Part shown: positions 44,601 to 55,061 of the stretch, one piece after another
Layout: every line of letters starts with the position of its first letter
Numbering within the stretch: the stretch's first letter is position 1
NCBI RefSeq assembly: GCF_914767665.1
Contig: NC_059502.1
Span: 34,862,812 to 34,926,811 of the forward strand
Direction: 5' to 3'
Length of the DNA stretch: 64,000 nt
Source: Harmonia axyridis
Taxonomy: Eukaryota; Arthropoda; Insecta; Coleoptera; Coccinellidae
Notes under the pieces: generated by a model
Seen by the model: only the letters and a program-made list of their open reading frames with translations
The model's database searches: none
What the model was told of the DNA's origin: nothing
Position numbers and translations under genes: made by a program

Positions 44601-45725
44601 AATGGAAGTATCAACAAAGCATACTCCAAATCGGACACCATTCTGAATCTTTTTCTCTGCAATGGCATACAGATAACATGACATTGGTTGTGTAGCATCA
44701 GGCATTTGAGCGCTGTAAACTAGTGTAGCTTTAGTTGATATCTGACAAATTTCTCTCTTCACAACTTTATCATACTTGGTTGTTTTTTTTTGCAATTTAC
44801 ACCTTTCGGCCATCATTTCTGGTGTTTCTGTTTGTTCAACTCTTGCAACCTTAAAACCTTTTTCTATCAATATACTAGCCATTTTAGCGTAAGCACTTTC
44901 AGGAAAACCAGAATGTGCAAACTCGCCCTTCATATATGAAAACCCTAATTGTTGGACACCAACTACTGCATCCATATGATATAGTTCATAGAATTTACCC
45001 ACTTTGAAAAACAGAACTGTATCCATATGAGAACTTTTTAGAATCCACCATTGCCTCATAGCAGGAGTTTGATTATTGAGAAACTCATCAGGAATAAAGA
45101 GAGTTCGATTATCATATTCAGGATGGTCAGGACGTTTTTTGTTTTTATCTTTTATTTTATCAGGTTGAAGGAATGGTAAATGGTTATGTTTCCAATTATT
45201 ATGAATACTTACAATAACATCAGCTGGTGTTGAACTTTTCAAAGCTATTTGGGAATCATTAAGAGCCTCACAACTTTGTTTATTTTTGTCTACCGTTTGA
45301 TTGTATTCAAAAGAATACTTCTCGAGAGAGCCCTTCAATTCGACGTTGCCATTTGTAGAAGAATTTTTTCCTTTATTGGCTTTGCCTTCATTTTCAGGCG
45401 ACTCAGAATCAATATTTCCGGAACTACTTTCTGGTTCAACATCAGAACTGTCTTCAGATTTACTGTTATTTCTAGCAGTTTTTTCAATTTTTGCGGCTTT
45501 TTTACCTGCTAATTCGGCCTCATCTTCGGAATCGCTTTGAATTATAATCCTTTTTCGTTTTTTACATCTCACAATGTCTTCGTCATCACTATTGTATTCT
45601 GAAATTGGTTTTTCAATTTTTTTGACAATAGAATCATCTTTCTTTTCTACCTTTGGTGATTTAAAATAACTGAATAAAGTATTGCTTTGACCTCCAAGAC
45701 TCTTTCTTTTAGGTGTTTTGGACAT
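41660..45725 (-). CDS. Msh6: DNA mismatch repair ATPase MSH6
   Basis: Two exons on the minus strand, 45725-42755 and 42075-41660, joined by a 679-bp GT-AG intron, give 1128 aa. A PCNA-binding box sits at residues 13-21 (QSNTLFSYF), followed by an acidic, Lys-rich linker. The mismatch-binding domain contains the Phe-x-Glu motif (VGKFYELYHMDAVVG, F245/E247) that stacks on mispairs. The ATPase has Walker A TGPNMGGKST (about 906-915), the signature DRVFTRLGAHDNII/GGQSTFF and Walker B LVLLDELGRGTSTHDG. A C-terminal helix-turn-helix tail ends DLNNLKF. There is no N-terminal PWWP domain, as in other insect MSH6 and unlike the 1360-aa human protein. With MSH2 it forms MutS-alpha, which detects base mismatches and small loops in the nucleus. 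The intron splits the codon for the second Gly of Walker B GRG. No inactivating changes are visible. Confidence 0.97.
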
Positions 45726-46029
45726 ATTTTCCAGTAGTCCGTATTATTTTATCTATAAAGTCCCTAGACTCAGAAAGAAAGATCCGTTTCTGAATTAGAG
45801 ATACCACGAATGAGCTTGAATTTTGAATATAACCATAACCGCGAGAAATTTCGCGCTTGAATTTATAACTAACCTACAGTTTATATACATGACAGATGTC
45901 AAGTGTGTACTTCATTATCTATGGTCAAGTCTAGAGATGGGCAAAATATACTTTAATGAATCCCCGATTCATGGGGTAGATTTCGCCATCTGTAAACAAA
46001 TTAACTTGTAAATGGGTAAAATTTGCTGT
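45726..46029 (-). promoter_or_regulatory. Upstream region of MSH6
   Basis: Short spacer before a LINE remnant. No TATA box is evident on the minus strand, in keeping with a housekeeping promoter. The insertion boundary of the LINE lies only about 300 bp from the start codon. Confidence 0.3.
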
Positions 46030-46640
46030 AATAAATTAGGTAAGGTGTACCGCAGAGGAGCATGATGGATCCTCTATCTTTTATAGTTTATGTCAATGAT
46101 ATAAGTACAGTGTTGAAGAAGTCATTTGTTAAATTGTGTGCTGATGATACAGTTTTATGTGTGGCAGGAAGGAACTTTTTGGAGGTGACTGAATTAATTC
46201 TGAAATGAACTTAATCTATGACTGACTCTATAAAAATATATAGACTTCAAATACAACAGAATAAATCAATGAGAATAATTTAAGATGTACTAAATTAACA
46301 CCTGAATGTATAATGAATTAAACTGTTTACCTGGGAAAAAATATCAAAAAGGTCAATTTAACCCTAATTTACAAGATAGAGCATGATCTTGTTCCACGAT
46401 ATTTGATAGATTTTTTAGAAAGAAGAGGAAATTTTTATGACCACAATAATCGGTCAGGAAATAACTTCAATATCCGCACAGTGAGAACAATTTCTTTAAA
46501 GAAATCCTTGTATGTTCGTTTGTATACAAAGGTCTCCCAGAGGAAATTAAAAATGCAACATCTTTGAGTACATTTTGTAAAATATTGTATATTCACTTAA
46601 GATGAATGTAAATAAAGTTATTATTTTTATCATGTTAATT
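46030..46640 (+). pseudogene. CR1/Jockey-type LINE remnant, internally deleted
   Basis: The plus strand reads GVPQRSMMDPLSFIVYVNDI then KLCADDTVLCVAG, i.e. the RT loop and catalytic (F/Y)ADD region. After a deletion it gives the post-RT region (IYRLQIQQNKSMRII) and the 3' end AATGTAAATAAAGTTATTAT. Multiple frame changes and stops. Confidence 0.7.
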
Positions 46641-46770
46641 TTCAATTAACTAGCCAATTAAATCGAGAAAAGTGAGCAAAACTATGACTTGGAGGAGGAG
46701 CTTTTGAGCGCTCTTTCACTGATGCACCAATTACGCCCTTGAACACCACATAACTTTATATAGGTAAATG

Positions 46771-46856
46771 TGGTCCCCCAATGGTATAATTGGCGCATGA
46801 ATAAATGAGTGTTTAAGAACTTCTGACTTCAAGTCAGTGCTATCCTCTTTTTTTAT
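46771..46856 (+). repeat. tRNA-derived short repeat, copy 2 (most complete)
   Basis: GGTCCCCCAATGGTATAATT then GGCGCATGA resembles a tRNA D-arm with an A box (TGGTATAATTGG). GACTTCAAGTC occupies the B-box position, and a 7-T run (46848-46854) could terminate RNA polymerase III. No clean cloverleaf forms, so it is a tRNA-derived repeat or pseudogene rather than a tRNA. Confidence 0.5.
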
Positions 46857-46980
46857 ATTGAAGAAGCTTGAAATTGAATTGTAATTCTTTATTTTTCGAT
46901 TCTCATTCAATTTTCTATGGTTCTGATCACGTCATCCACGCAAGCAGCATTTATCTTGAATTGGTTATTTATTCTTTATA

Positions 46981-47840
46981 CAGGGTGCGGCAGAGCCGAT
47001 TGACGAGTTTTGACAGGTCATTGCTCGGGATGTGGTGGGGGCAGGTTGATGCGGAAGGGTGCTTTGTGTTCCTTAGAGTCAGTAGTTTTTAATCAGCACC
47101 ATGATTTGGACCGAAGTGCATTGAGGCTTTGCTGTTCGAACGTTTTACGAAAAGAACCGTTCTGTCATCGCGACCCAGCCGGCATTTCGGCATTCCTGTC
47201 AACGTTTCAGTCCCCTCTGCGAACACAATCAAAACTTGGTCTCGTTAACTTGAGGAAACAGAAAGAACACGACGAGGGGGGGACATCGGAAAATGTGATG
47301 GCATTATGTGTCAATGTTGGAAACCTTCCTACAGCTTGAATTCGCAGAACTTGCTGAAGAATACGATCTGGGGGACATTTGGTTCCAGCAGGATGGCGCT
47401 ACAGCCCACACAGCTCGAACTTCGTTAGCTGTTTTGAGACAGATGTTCCAAGGGAGACTGGTTTCACTAAGAGGGGACTTGGGTTGGTCATCGCGCTCAC
47501 CAGATTTGAGCATCTGCAACTTCTTCCTTTGGGGCCACATTGAAGATAAGGCCTTCAAAGGCTTCAAACATCGTCCACACACTCTGCTAGAACTCAAGTA
47601 TCGAATAACCGAAGAAGAATACCGCTCGAGATATGCCGAAAAACGGATGAAAACTTCCAAAAATCGACTACATCAGTGTGTCACTGCTGACAGCCGCGAT
47701 CTTAGTGATATCGTTTACAAAACTTGAGAAAAAAGACTATATTTCCTACTGCTTCGAATGGATGAAACCGTTTTTCTCCAACTTTCAACATTTTTTTTAA
47801 TAGCCCTTCGAAACTCGTCAGTCGGCTCTGTCGCACCCTG
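46981..47840 (+). mobile_element. Mariner-like element, internal-deletion derivative (860 bp)
   Basis: Inverted repeats CAGGGTGCGGCAGAGCCGAT (46981) and its inverse ATCGGCTCTG-type end (TCAGTCGGCTCTGTCGCACC / CTG, ending 47840). TA flanks at 46979-46980 and 47841-47842. The interior retains both ends of a transposase gene, joined by a deletion at about 47300. Confidence 0.88.
47001..47727 (+). pseudogene. Mariner-like transposase with the middle deleted
   Basis: The first part encodes a degenerate HTH region (FGIPVNVSVPSANTIKTWSR, then RRGGTSENV). From about 47308 a continuous 139-codon frame gives MSMLETFLQLEFAELAEEYD, FQQDGATAHTARTSLAVLRQ, SPDLSICNFFLWGHIEDKAF and the tail ending SRDLSDIVYKT. 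The QDG and SPD aspartates are the second and third catalytic residues, 36 residues apart. The first catalytic block (normally SDEAHF) lies in the deletion, so the protein cannot be active. It belongs to the same broad group as the fragment at 55062-55460. Confidence 0.8.
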
Positions 47841-47842
47841 TA

Positions 47843-49010
47843 CAGTGCATCCCATTTTGGGTGAGACAGCCAGGTTTCTCGCTTGTTATTTAAGATAGAG
47901 CCTTGCGGTTTTCACGTTCCTGTCCTACTTTTTCGTGAAACTCAAGTTGGTCTAATCAGATTCTGCATAACTGTTTCCGTTCAAAAGATACAGGGTGATT
48001 TTGGAAATTGATACTTTTCGGACCCCTCCTTTATCTCCGAAATTATTAGAAATAATGCTGAGCTGAAAACTACGTCTGAATCAGAATTCTGCGTAGAATC
48101 CAGTGGCGTACTCAATATTTTTTTTCGGGGTATGGTTTTGAAGATTCAACACAAACCTATATTTTTTTTAATGGAACACCCTATATATAATTAGTTCGTT
48201 GAATTCGTTATTTTTTTCCCTTCAAAATGATATATGACACTATGTAGGTGGGATGTTGAGAAATGTTAAAAAAACACTAAAACATCAAATAATGAAGATT
48301 TTTTTGTTAATGGGCAATGGATTTTCCATAGAAAAGAAGAATCAATAATGATAACAATAATTTATAGCGATGACAGCTAGATCAGATTGGTTTTTTCCCT
48401 CCAATGCCTACTTGATAAAACAATGCTCCCAAATGCATAGTAGCCATAATAACAACAAGGATGTTTGTGTCATCAATGACCTTCTACTTTTAAAAATCGA
48501 AAGTAATAATCCTCTTATTGAAACATAGAAAATTCATGGCCCATTTACAAAAAATCATCATTATTTGACGTTTTAGTGTTTTTTTAACATTTCTGAACAT
48601 CCTACCTACATAGTATCATATATCATTTTGAAGGGAAAAAAATAACGAATTCAACGAACTAATTATATATAGGGTGTTCCATTAAAAAAAATATAGGTTT
48701 GTGTTGAATCTTCAAAACCATACCCCGAAAAAAAATATTGAGTACGCCACTGGATTCTACGCAGAATTCTGATTCAGACGTAGTTTTCAGCTCAGCATTA
48801 TTTCTAATAATTTCGGAGATAAAGGATGGGTCCAAAAAGTATCAATTTCCAAAATCACCCTGTATCTTTTGAACGGAAACAGTTATGCAGAATCTGATTA
48901 GACCAACTTGAGTTTCACGAAAAAGTAGGACAGGAACGTGAAAACCGCAAAGCTCTATCTTAAATAACAAGCGAGAAACCTGGCTGTCTCACCCAAAATG
49001 GGATGCACTG
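47843..49010. mobile_element. Palindromic element abutting the mariner and sharing its TA
   Basis: Ends CAGTGCATCCCATTTTGGGT (47843) and its inverse (ACCCAAAATGGGATGCACTG, ending 49010), with TA at 47841-47842 and 49011-49012. Arms of about 470 bp are nearly identical; the centre is about 230 bp. Inside each arm lies a second end-like motif, GGAACACCCTATATATAATT and its inverse, so one palindrome may be nested in another. No coding capacity. Confidence 0.88.
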
Positions 49011-49342
49011 TACATACACACTTGAAATCTGCACCTAATCAAGGAAATATTAGGTATTTCTGTTTCAAAATCTCAACAATTTTGTGGTCACGGAAATTAT
49101 ATTCTCCTTCAATTTTCTATGGTTCTTGTAGAGCAATCAACATGAAATATTTCGAAAGGTTTCAAATCAATTCTGAATCATTCTGTATTTAATTTCAAAT
49201 TTTTATGTCGTTCGAATCGGCAAATTTGAATTTAACGGGAAAATACAATTTTGAACGTCCATACATACAGAACCCAGTACCCAATAGGTAATTATTTGTC
49301 TATTCAAGATTCGAATCTACCCTGAAAATTTCAAGTTTTCAG

Positions 49343-49549
49343 GTCTTCTTGTTCGAGAGTTACGGACAGATAGCTGGCAGGCCAATCAATACTCCTCCAG
49401 AAAAGATGTCGATCAAAAGGAGAAGTTATTCCCCAAAAATGATCGAGTTGTTCAACTCAAATCTACGGAAGAAATGTTTTGATAATGAACAAACCCTAAT
49501 CAAAATTCTGAGAAATCAATGCGAATGGAATCAAATGGCACTGAAATAA
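49343..49549 (+). CDS. Candidate terminal exon, product unknown
   Basis: After an acceptor (CAAGTTTTCAG) the frame is open for 68 codons to TAA: VFLFESYGQIAGRPINTPPE, then SIKRRSYSPKMIELFNSNLR, then NEQTLIKILRNQCEWNQMAL. An AATAAA lies about 90 bp further. The composition is coding-like. Against it: the beginning (CGAGAGTTACGGACAGATAG) resembles non-coding repeat text, and no upstream exon is evident. No family recognised. Confidence 0.25.
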   Translation, partial: VFLFESYGQIAGRPINTPPEKMSIKRRSYSPKMIELFNSNLRKKCFDNEQTLIKILRNQCEWNQMALK

Positions 49550-49815
49550 ACACTTATAAAGGAGATTTGAGCACTTATTTAAATGAACGATGTTTTTGCA
49601 AGCTACCCTCAGAAAAAATATGACCTGACTGAACTAATAAATTAAAATTCAACTTGTCCAATCGTGCTCATAGGTAGGTAATTATTTTTACAGAAATATC
49701 TAATATGAGGCAACAAACTTCTAATGAAAAAGTATTGATACTATATTTTTTGAATTTCAAATTAATGATTTTCATCCTTCCATATTTTATAAATATCATA
49801 AGAATTACGACGGTT

Positions 49816-51416
49816 CAGCGCCGTATCTAGGTACTATTGCGCCTGTGGCAATATCTTAGACAGCGCCTCCCTTTTTCGAAGATTTTTTTTCATCGAAAAG
49901 AAATGGGTGGTAATTATCCCCCCCCCCCCAATATTTGCAAAAAATAAAATTTCAGAATTCTCGCAAAGAGGGAAAACGAAAATTTTTCCATAAAAAGAAC
50001 CAATAATCATTTAACTTTCCTCTGAAATCGACTCGGAGTACAAAATCGGACCCTTTTATGGTTTATGAGTTTATTATCGCTTTCAAGATGAGTACTTTTT
50101 CTGCACTACGAGCAAATCTATTTCCGAGGTTTATTATTTTCCCTTATCTATCCGCTTTGTCGGTGTCGCCCCTTATTTGCCATCTGTAATTTTTGCATTC
50201 GTAATCGGTATGCACTTACTCGTTGTTTTCGGTTTTTATTTTATTCTCGTCACAAAATTTCAATACTGTAGTTAATACAAAGTACTGAACTGAGTAATTC
50301 GCATCGAAAAAATGTCTGGGCCGTGTTGTACAATTAATTGTCATTCAAATTGTAATTTAATTGTGCAGATATCAGTTTTGAATTGATTATATCTAAACGG
50401 TGTTCCTAATGTGTACAAATCAAAATTTGAGAAAAAAGTCCTATAACATGAATCTGCAAACGCTTTGGTTTTGAGATACCGGTGTTAAAGTTTTTTTGCT
50501 CATAGCACCTTCCCTTCACAAGATATTTAACTTGAATTGGCATAGATCTTCCGATTTAATGTTTTTATCTTGTGATATGCTTATTTTGTATGCAAATCTA
50601 CAGGGTGATATTTTTTCTGGAAGGGTATCTGCTTTTTTCCACCAGAACTATTTTTCGGTAAAAAACTGGTTCTATAGAAAAATGTGAAAAGAAAATCTGG
50701 TCTAGTACAACACTTTTTGGTTTGTTGTAGTTTTGTCGTATATGCTATCGATTTCGAAAAAAAAATTTAAACAGCTCTCTGGTAATCATCAAGAAAATCC
50801 AAATTATTATAAAAATCCAGTTACTAAGCTGTGATGAATAAATTAATTATAACTTATGGTACTTATCAACAAATTCTGTAGCGAAGATTAATAAAGATTC
50901 GATAAACTAATAAATATAAGCAGCACTAAAAAGTATGGCTATACAAGAAACACCCTGTATCTCGAAATCAGAGCGTTTGCGGGTTCGTGTTTATGGGACT
51001 TTTTTTTCTTAAAATTATCCAAAGAATATTTTCCTTCGTAACTCCGTTTCAGGAAAACCAAGTATAAGGTGAGAACAATCGAATTGGTAATAAAAAAAAA
51101 TTTTTTGAGTAATTAAGTTCTAACTTCGTTATCAAAGCTCTTTTTCTGACATTACAGATATGAGTAAACGTTGATGTAAAAAAAAATATTTTTTCGAGAA
51201 CCCTTCCTCCAAGAAAAAAGAAAGATCTCCGTCCTTGGTTTCCAGATTCCTCGGCATTGCTCGTTGCGAGGCGTACACATGAACACCGAGATGTGATCTT
51301 TCGAATCATTTTGTCTGGTGCTCCAATATTTTTTTTCTCTTGATATTTTGGGGCGCCCCTGCAGACCTTGCGCCCGTGGCAAGTGCCACCTTTGCCACGC
51401 CCTAGATACGGTACTG
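49816..51416. mobile_element. Non-autonomous hAT-like element with perfect 8-bp target duplication
   Basis: Left end CAGCGCCGTATCTAGG, right end CCTAGATACGGTACTG, flanked by identical CGACGGTT at 49808-49815 and 51417-51424. Eight-bp duplication plus CAGNGCC-type ends identify hAT. The 1601-bp interior contains a poly(C) tract (49919-49929), the block shared inverted with 8690-9130, and a family B copy (50397-51060). A GC-rich segment near 51350 (GGGGCGCCCCTGCAG) is present too. No transposase. Confidence 0.88.
50397..51060. mobile_element. GGTGTTCC-ended repeat module (family B), copy inside the hAT-like element
   Basis: Starts ACGGTGTTCCTAATGTGTAC and ends near TCGTAACTCCGTTTCAGGAA. Interior blocks CCCTTCACAAGATATTTAAC, TCTACAGGGTGATATTTTTT and GTAGTTTTGTCGTATATGCT are shared with the other copies. 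Confidence 0.65.
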
Positions 51417-51424
51417 CGACGGTT

Positions 51425-51892
51425 TGATAGGAGTAGATTTTTTGAGTAAGTAGGTAGTATGGATTGATTTCAAATTTCAAAGATTAGATTCTAGAAAACG
51501 CATTCTTCGAAATTCCATTCAAATACCAACAACTTTGTCATAATCCATCAAAAATCCCAGTAGGCTTAACTTTGGGAAGTCAAATATGTAGTCAATTAAA
51601 GAAAATATTCAAACACCTGAAAATGCAATTCAATGAACTCATCAACACCTCAATTTTCCTAATAAAATAGAATATACAATCTAAACAACGTACTGAGTTC
51701 AAGTTCATTTGTTCATTGCAGAAATTATAGATACCTACAAGTTCATCGATAAGTTCACAATCAAATTCAATATATGTATACTAGATAAAATAATTATTCG
51801 ACCAAATTCTTCTACATAGTCTTTTAATATTCACTATGAAACAAGACTTGTCCGGGAAAATTAAATGTTGTATGATAGTTACCTAAATCAAC
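51425..51892. other. AT-rich non-coding, nothing recognised
   Basis: No supported feature. Confidence 0.4.
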
Positions 51893-52030
51893 AAAAAAAA
51901 AAAACAGAGTGAAAAGCACTGAGGTCAGGAGCTTTAAGCCTCTTGTCGTAATGGGCCAATTGCACCAATTGCAGATCACAGGACGAACACTAAAAAGATC
52001 TTGACTTCACGTCAGTGCTTTGCAATTATT
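51893..52030 (-). repeat. tRNA-derived short repeat, copy 3, with an inverted partial partner
   Basis: The minus strand from 51980 reads TGTGATCTGCAATTGGTGCA, then ATTGGCCCATTACGACAAGA, then CTCCTGACCTCAGTGC, and after a short tail reaches a 12-base T-run (51893-51904). Just beyond, on the plus strand, CTTGACTTCACGTCAGTGC (about 52001) is the B-box end of the same family in opposite orientation. Two copies are therefore head to head. Confidence 0.45.
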
Positions 52031-52978
52031 TTCATTATTTCCAAGTTCATACAATACATTTGTGACAATAATGGATATTTAATATTTATCATCAATTGTT
52101 TCATCATTCAATTACAAAAGTTCTAGTTATGTAGGTATCATGATATTTGAAAATTCAATTCGTATTTGAAAATGAATAACTGTGATATTATTATGTATAC
52201 GAGTTTTTTCATTGATAGAAAAGAATGATGAAAATGAACCTCAGTCCGGAATTTGCAGTTTACATTTCACCTAAAATTCGTTCCTCACACTCCCCAGTAA
52301 ATATTGAAAATAAACATTCGATTCGACTGCCTGTGACGTACCGTCGGATGCTGACTCACCACTGCTCAGTAAATTAGATCTGTAATCCTTGTGTATGTTT
52401 GTCCTGGAGAGTTCCAGAGCTTTCTGTTTCTATGCAAATTGTCCAAGCCTTCACCGAAGTCCGAGACTATGATTGGTCGGAAACTAGAACTGTTACATTG
52501 AACTGCTATACTTCGGAATCGGGACTATTTGGAACTGTATGAATTTCACTCGACGATAGTCGAGAGTCGAGTGCATATTATCTGCCGGGATCACGTAGCT
52601 TCTAGCGCAGTAGCGTTGCGATAGACGGGTCGGCAAATAAATATCTCGACCGATTCCCCATAGGAAATGTTCAAAAAAATAGTCTCATTAGTTCTTTCAT
52701 GAAAACTGATCTAATGGTTGTTTTTTGAAGAGCTTGAGAACTTTAAATGATAATACAAGACAGAGATTTCATGGGATTTATTTTTTAAAGTTTCATAGTC
52801 CATTCGATCAGTCCAATTTTTCACTACTTTTTTTTAATAAATCTGGTCACACTGTACGGTAAGTTGTTGAAACCAAATGTCGTTAATGTTCAGCTGATTA
52901 ATTTTTATAAACAAAAAAATCAATCAGCATCAGCATGGCTCGATAGCGCTTGTTATTCTCCGTAATCGCAGCTCCTCA
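52031..52978. other. Non-coding with a GC-richer island at about 52330-52650
   Basis: The island contains GCCTGTGACGTACCGTCGGA (a CRE-like TGACGTA), TGCTGACTCACC (AP-1-like) and a small hairpin around ACTCGACGATAGTCGAGAGT. No ORF. Regulatory function is inference only. Confidence 0.3.
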
Positions 52979-53654
52979 TAATAATAATAATAACACACTT
53001 TATTTCCGAAAGAGTGACTTGGTCATTATTGAAAATGTCAAATTCAATTAAAAAAAAAAATTTTTTAAATCTTCAATTCTATAAAATAACAAAATTTTCA
53101 AAAAAAATATTCAATTTTGTAATAACATTTCTCCAAAGGAAAGATTTTGAAATTTTTCTTGAAAACAATAATATTTTTGAGTCTTTAATCCTTTCATTGA
53201 AGTTATTGAAAATTTTAACTTTTTCAAATGGCGTGCCTATTCGATATATAAAGTTGGGCAGTACCAAAAATTGATGATTTCGGTGATAATCCCAATTTTT
53301 TTAAAATGAGTCTCTATTTGAGAATACAGCCGTCGTTAATTCTAAGATGACGGTGATGGCAAATGAGTAGTTTAAGATTTTTAAAATAAGGTTCACAGGA
53401 CGCCTGCAATACATCTGAGCAATTGCTCAGAGAGTCCTTATAAAACAACAACTTCTACTTAGTTACCACTCACAAGTCTCTTCAAGACTTAGGTAAGGAA
53501 TTGCATTTTGGGGCCCATTCTTCAGTGTCTGATGAAATATTCATTTTACAACTGACCATTAATGGTCAGTTATTATTAGGACTATCTTTAAATTTCTGAG
53601 TAGGAAGCATACAAAATTTAATTTTGCTTTTTCCCCAATCTGAAAGAAATAAGA
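52979..53654 (-). mobile_element. Probable LINE 3' fragment with (TTATTA)n tail
   Basis: (AATAAT)n at 52980-52995 followed by ACACACTTTATTTCCG is, on the minus strand, an AAAGTGTGT(TAT)n end like the tails at 6960 and 19150. The adjoining AT-rich frame on the minus strand (53267-53079) could be the decayed C-terminus, but no RT motif is left. Confidence 0.35.
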
Positions 53655-55052
53655 ACCGATTAATCAATCAATCAATCAATCAATCATCTTTATTGGTGTT
53701 AATATACAAAAGTATTTACACACGTCAGACATCTGAAATTCAACTACAAACTACACAAAAAAAAAAACATGTAAGTCTCAAAAGGAATCAATCAAACTTT
53801 AAATCAAAAAACTCATTAAAATCATAAGGAGCCTTATCTAGTAACAATGTTTTAATTTTATTTTTAAAATGGGTAGGTGGCAGCGATCTCCAACCTACAG
53901 GCAGCGTATTAAAAAACTTGAAGGCCAGAAAGTTGGGTCCATTCTGCGACCTCCTCAGTCTGTAATATTGCACACGTATATCATGCTTGGCTCTAGTGTC
54001 ATGAACGTGAACATCCGCACCCAATCGTCTCTCCCCAAGGTTCGAATAAGCATATAGGAGACACTCCAGAATGAAGACGCCAGGCAGAGTGAGAATCCTC
54101 AGATTAGTGAAAGATTTCCTACAATCCTCACGATATTTAAGTTTATCTAAAATTCTGACAGCCCTACGTTGTAATCCAAACAACCTCTCAAACTCCGCAC
54201 AGCATCCCCACTCTAGAATGCCATACCTAAAATGGGACTCACAAGTCACAAAGCGCATAGTAAGCTGTCTTTAGTGCATCCTGAGATAGAGACAGCGCAA
54301 GACTTCTTAAAAGGAATATATTCCTTGATATCCGAGCAGACAGGAAGCTAACATGCGCACTCCAAGTGAGCTTAGTGTCCATAAATAAGCCGAGAAACCG
54401 CACAACTCGGTCCCCATCAACAGGTCTCAATGAAAAAGTCATCAATTCGGTTTTATCATCATTCAAACTTAAACCATTCCCAGAAAACCACTTTAATAAG
54501 GCCTCAAAACGCGCATTCTCACGCAACTCAATCCCCTTACTAAAATCTTTTTCAGATATGTTAATAGTTGTATCATCAGCATAAAGAATTGTCAAACAGT
54601 GATTAAAAAAATCCGGAAAGTCATTTATAAAAATCAGAAATAGAATAGGGCCCATGATTGAGCCCTGCGGCACCCCAATAGTTATATTTTTTTCTCTGGA
54701 CCACTGACCATCAACACACACCGCCTGAAGCCTATTGCTCAAGAAAGACTTAATGAGTTTGATGCTGATGCTGTCAAATTTATAAAATTCTAGTTTTTTA
54801 AGGAGAGCAGAATGAAGCACGCAGTCAAAAGCCTTTGTCAAATCAAGAAATAAAGAAAAGGAGTAAAGACCTAACTCGAAACACTCAATCGTATAATCAA
54901 CAAAATGGAGAATGGCATCAATGGTACTTCTTTTTTTGCGGAATCCGTATTGTGACTCTGAAAACAGCTCATTAATTTCAAATTATTGAACAATTTGATT
55001 GCAAACAATCTTCTCGATAATTTTTGAGAAAACGGGCACAAGTGATATGGGA
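53655..55052 (-). mobile_element. 5'-truncated LINE with (GATT)n tail
   Basis: On the minus strand this runs from the RT core through the C-terminus to a 3' end formed of (ATTG)n / (AATC)n at 53658-53686. Upstream of 55052 the sequence changes abruptly to a transposase fragment. Confidence 0.8.
53788..55050 (-). pseudogene. LINE reverse transcriptase, one stop and one frameshift
   Basis: Translation opens with NPISLVPVFSKIIEKIVCNQ and FSESQYGFRKKRSTIDAI. The palm motifs follow: FLDLTKAFDCVLHS, then GVPQGSIMGPILFLIFINDF and ILYADDTTINIS, all intact. Then come LKWFSGNGLSLNDDKTELMT and VRFLGLFMDTKLTW. After a frameshift at about 54245 the C-terminal part (FERLFGLQRRAVRILDKLKY ... APYDFNEFF) continues to 53788. 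One in-frame TAA lies at 54983-54985. The N-terminal endonuclease is missing. CR1/Jockey group, a different family from the 19-23 kb LINE (different tail and sequence). Confidence 0.88.
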
Positions 55053-55061
55053 TTATGGGAT

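Noticed and set aside
42733..45540. Plus-strand frames opposite MSH6
   Set aside because: Antisense shadows of a confidently assigned gene.
46771..46856. Functional tRNA gene
   Set aside because: A- and B-box-like parts are present but no acceptor stem pairs and the anticodon arm is degenerate.
51049..51480. 143-codon minus-strand frame at the right end of the hAT-like element
   Set aside because: Runs through the terminal repeat and out into flanking DNA; composition is not protein-like.
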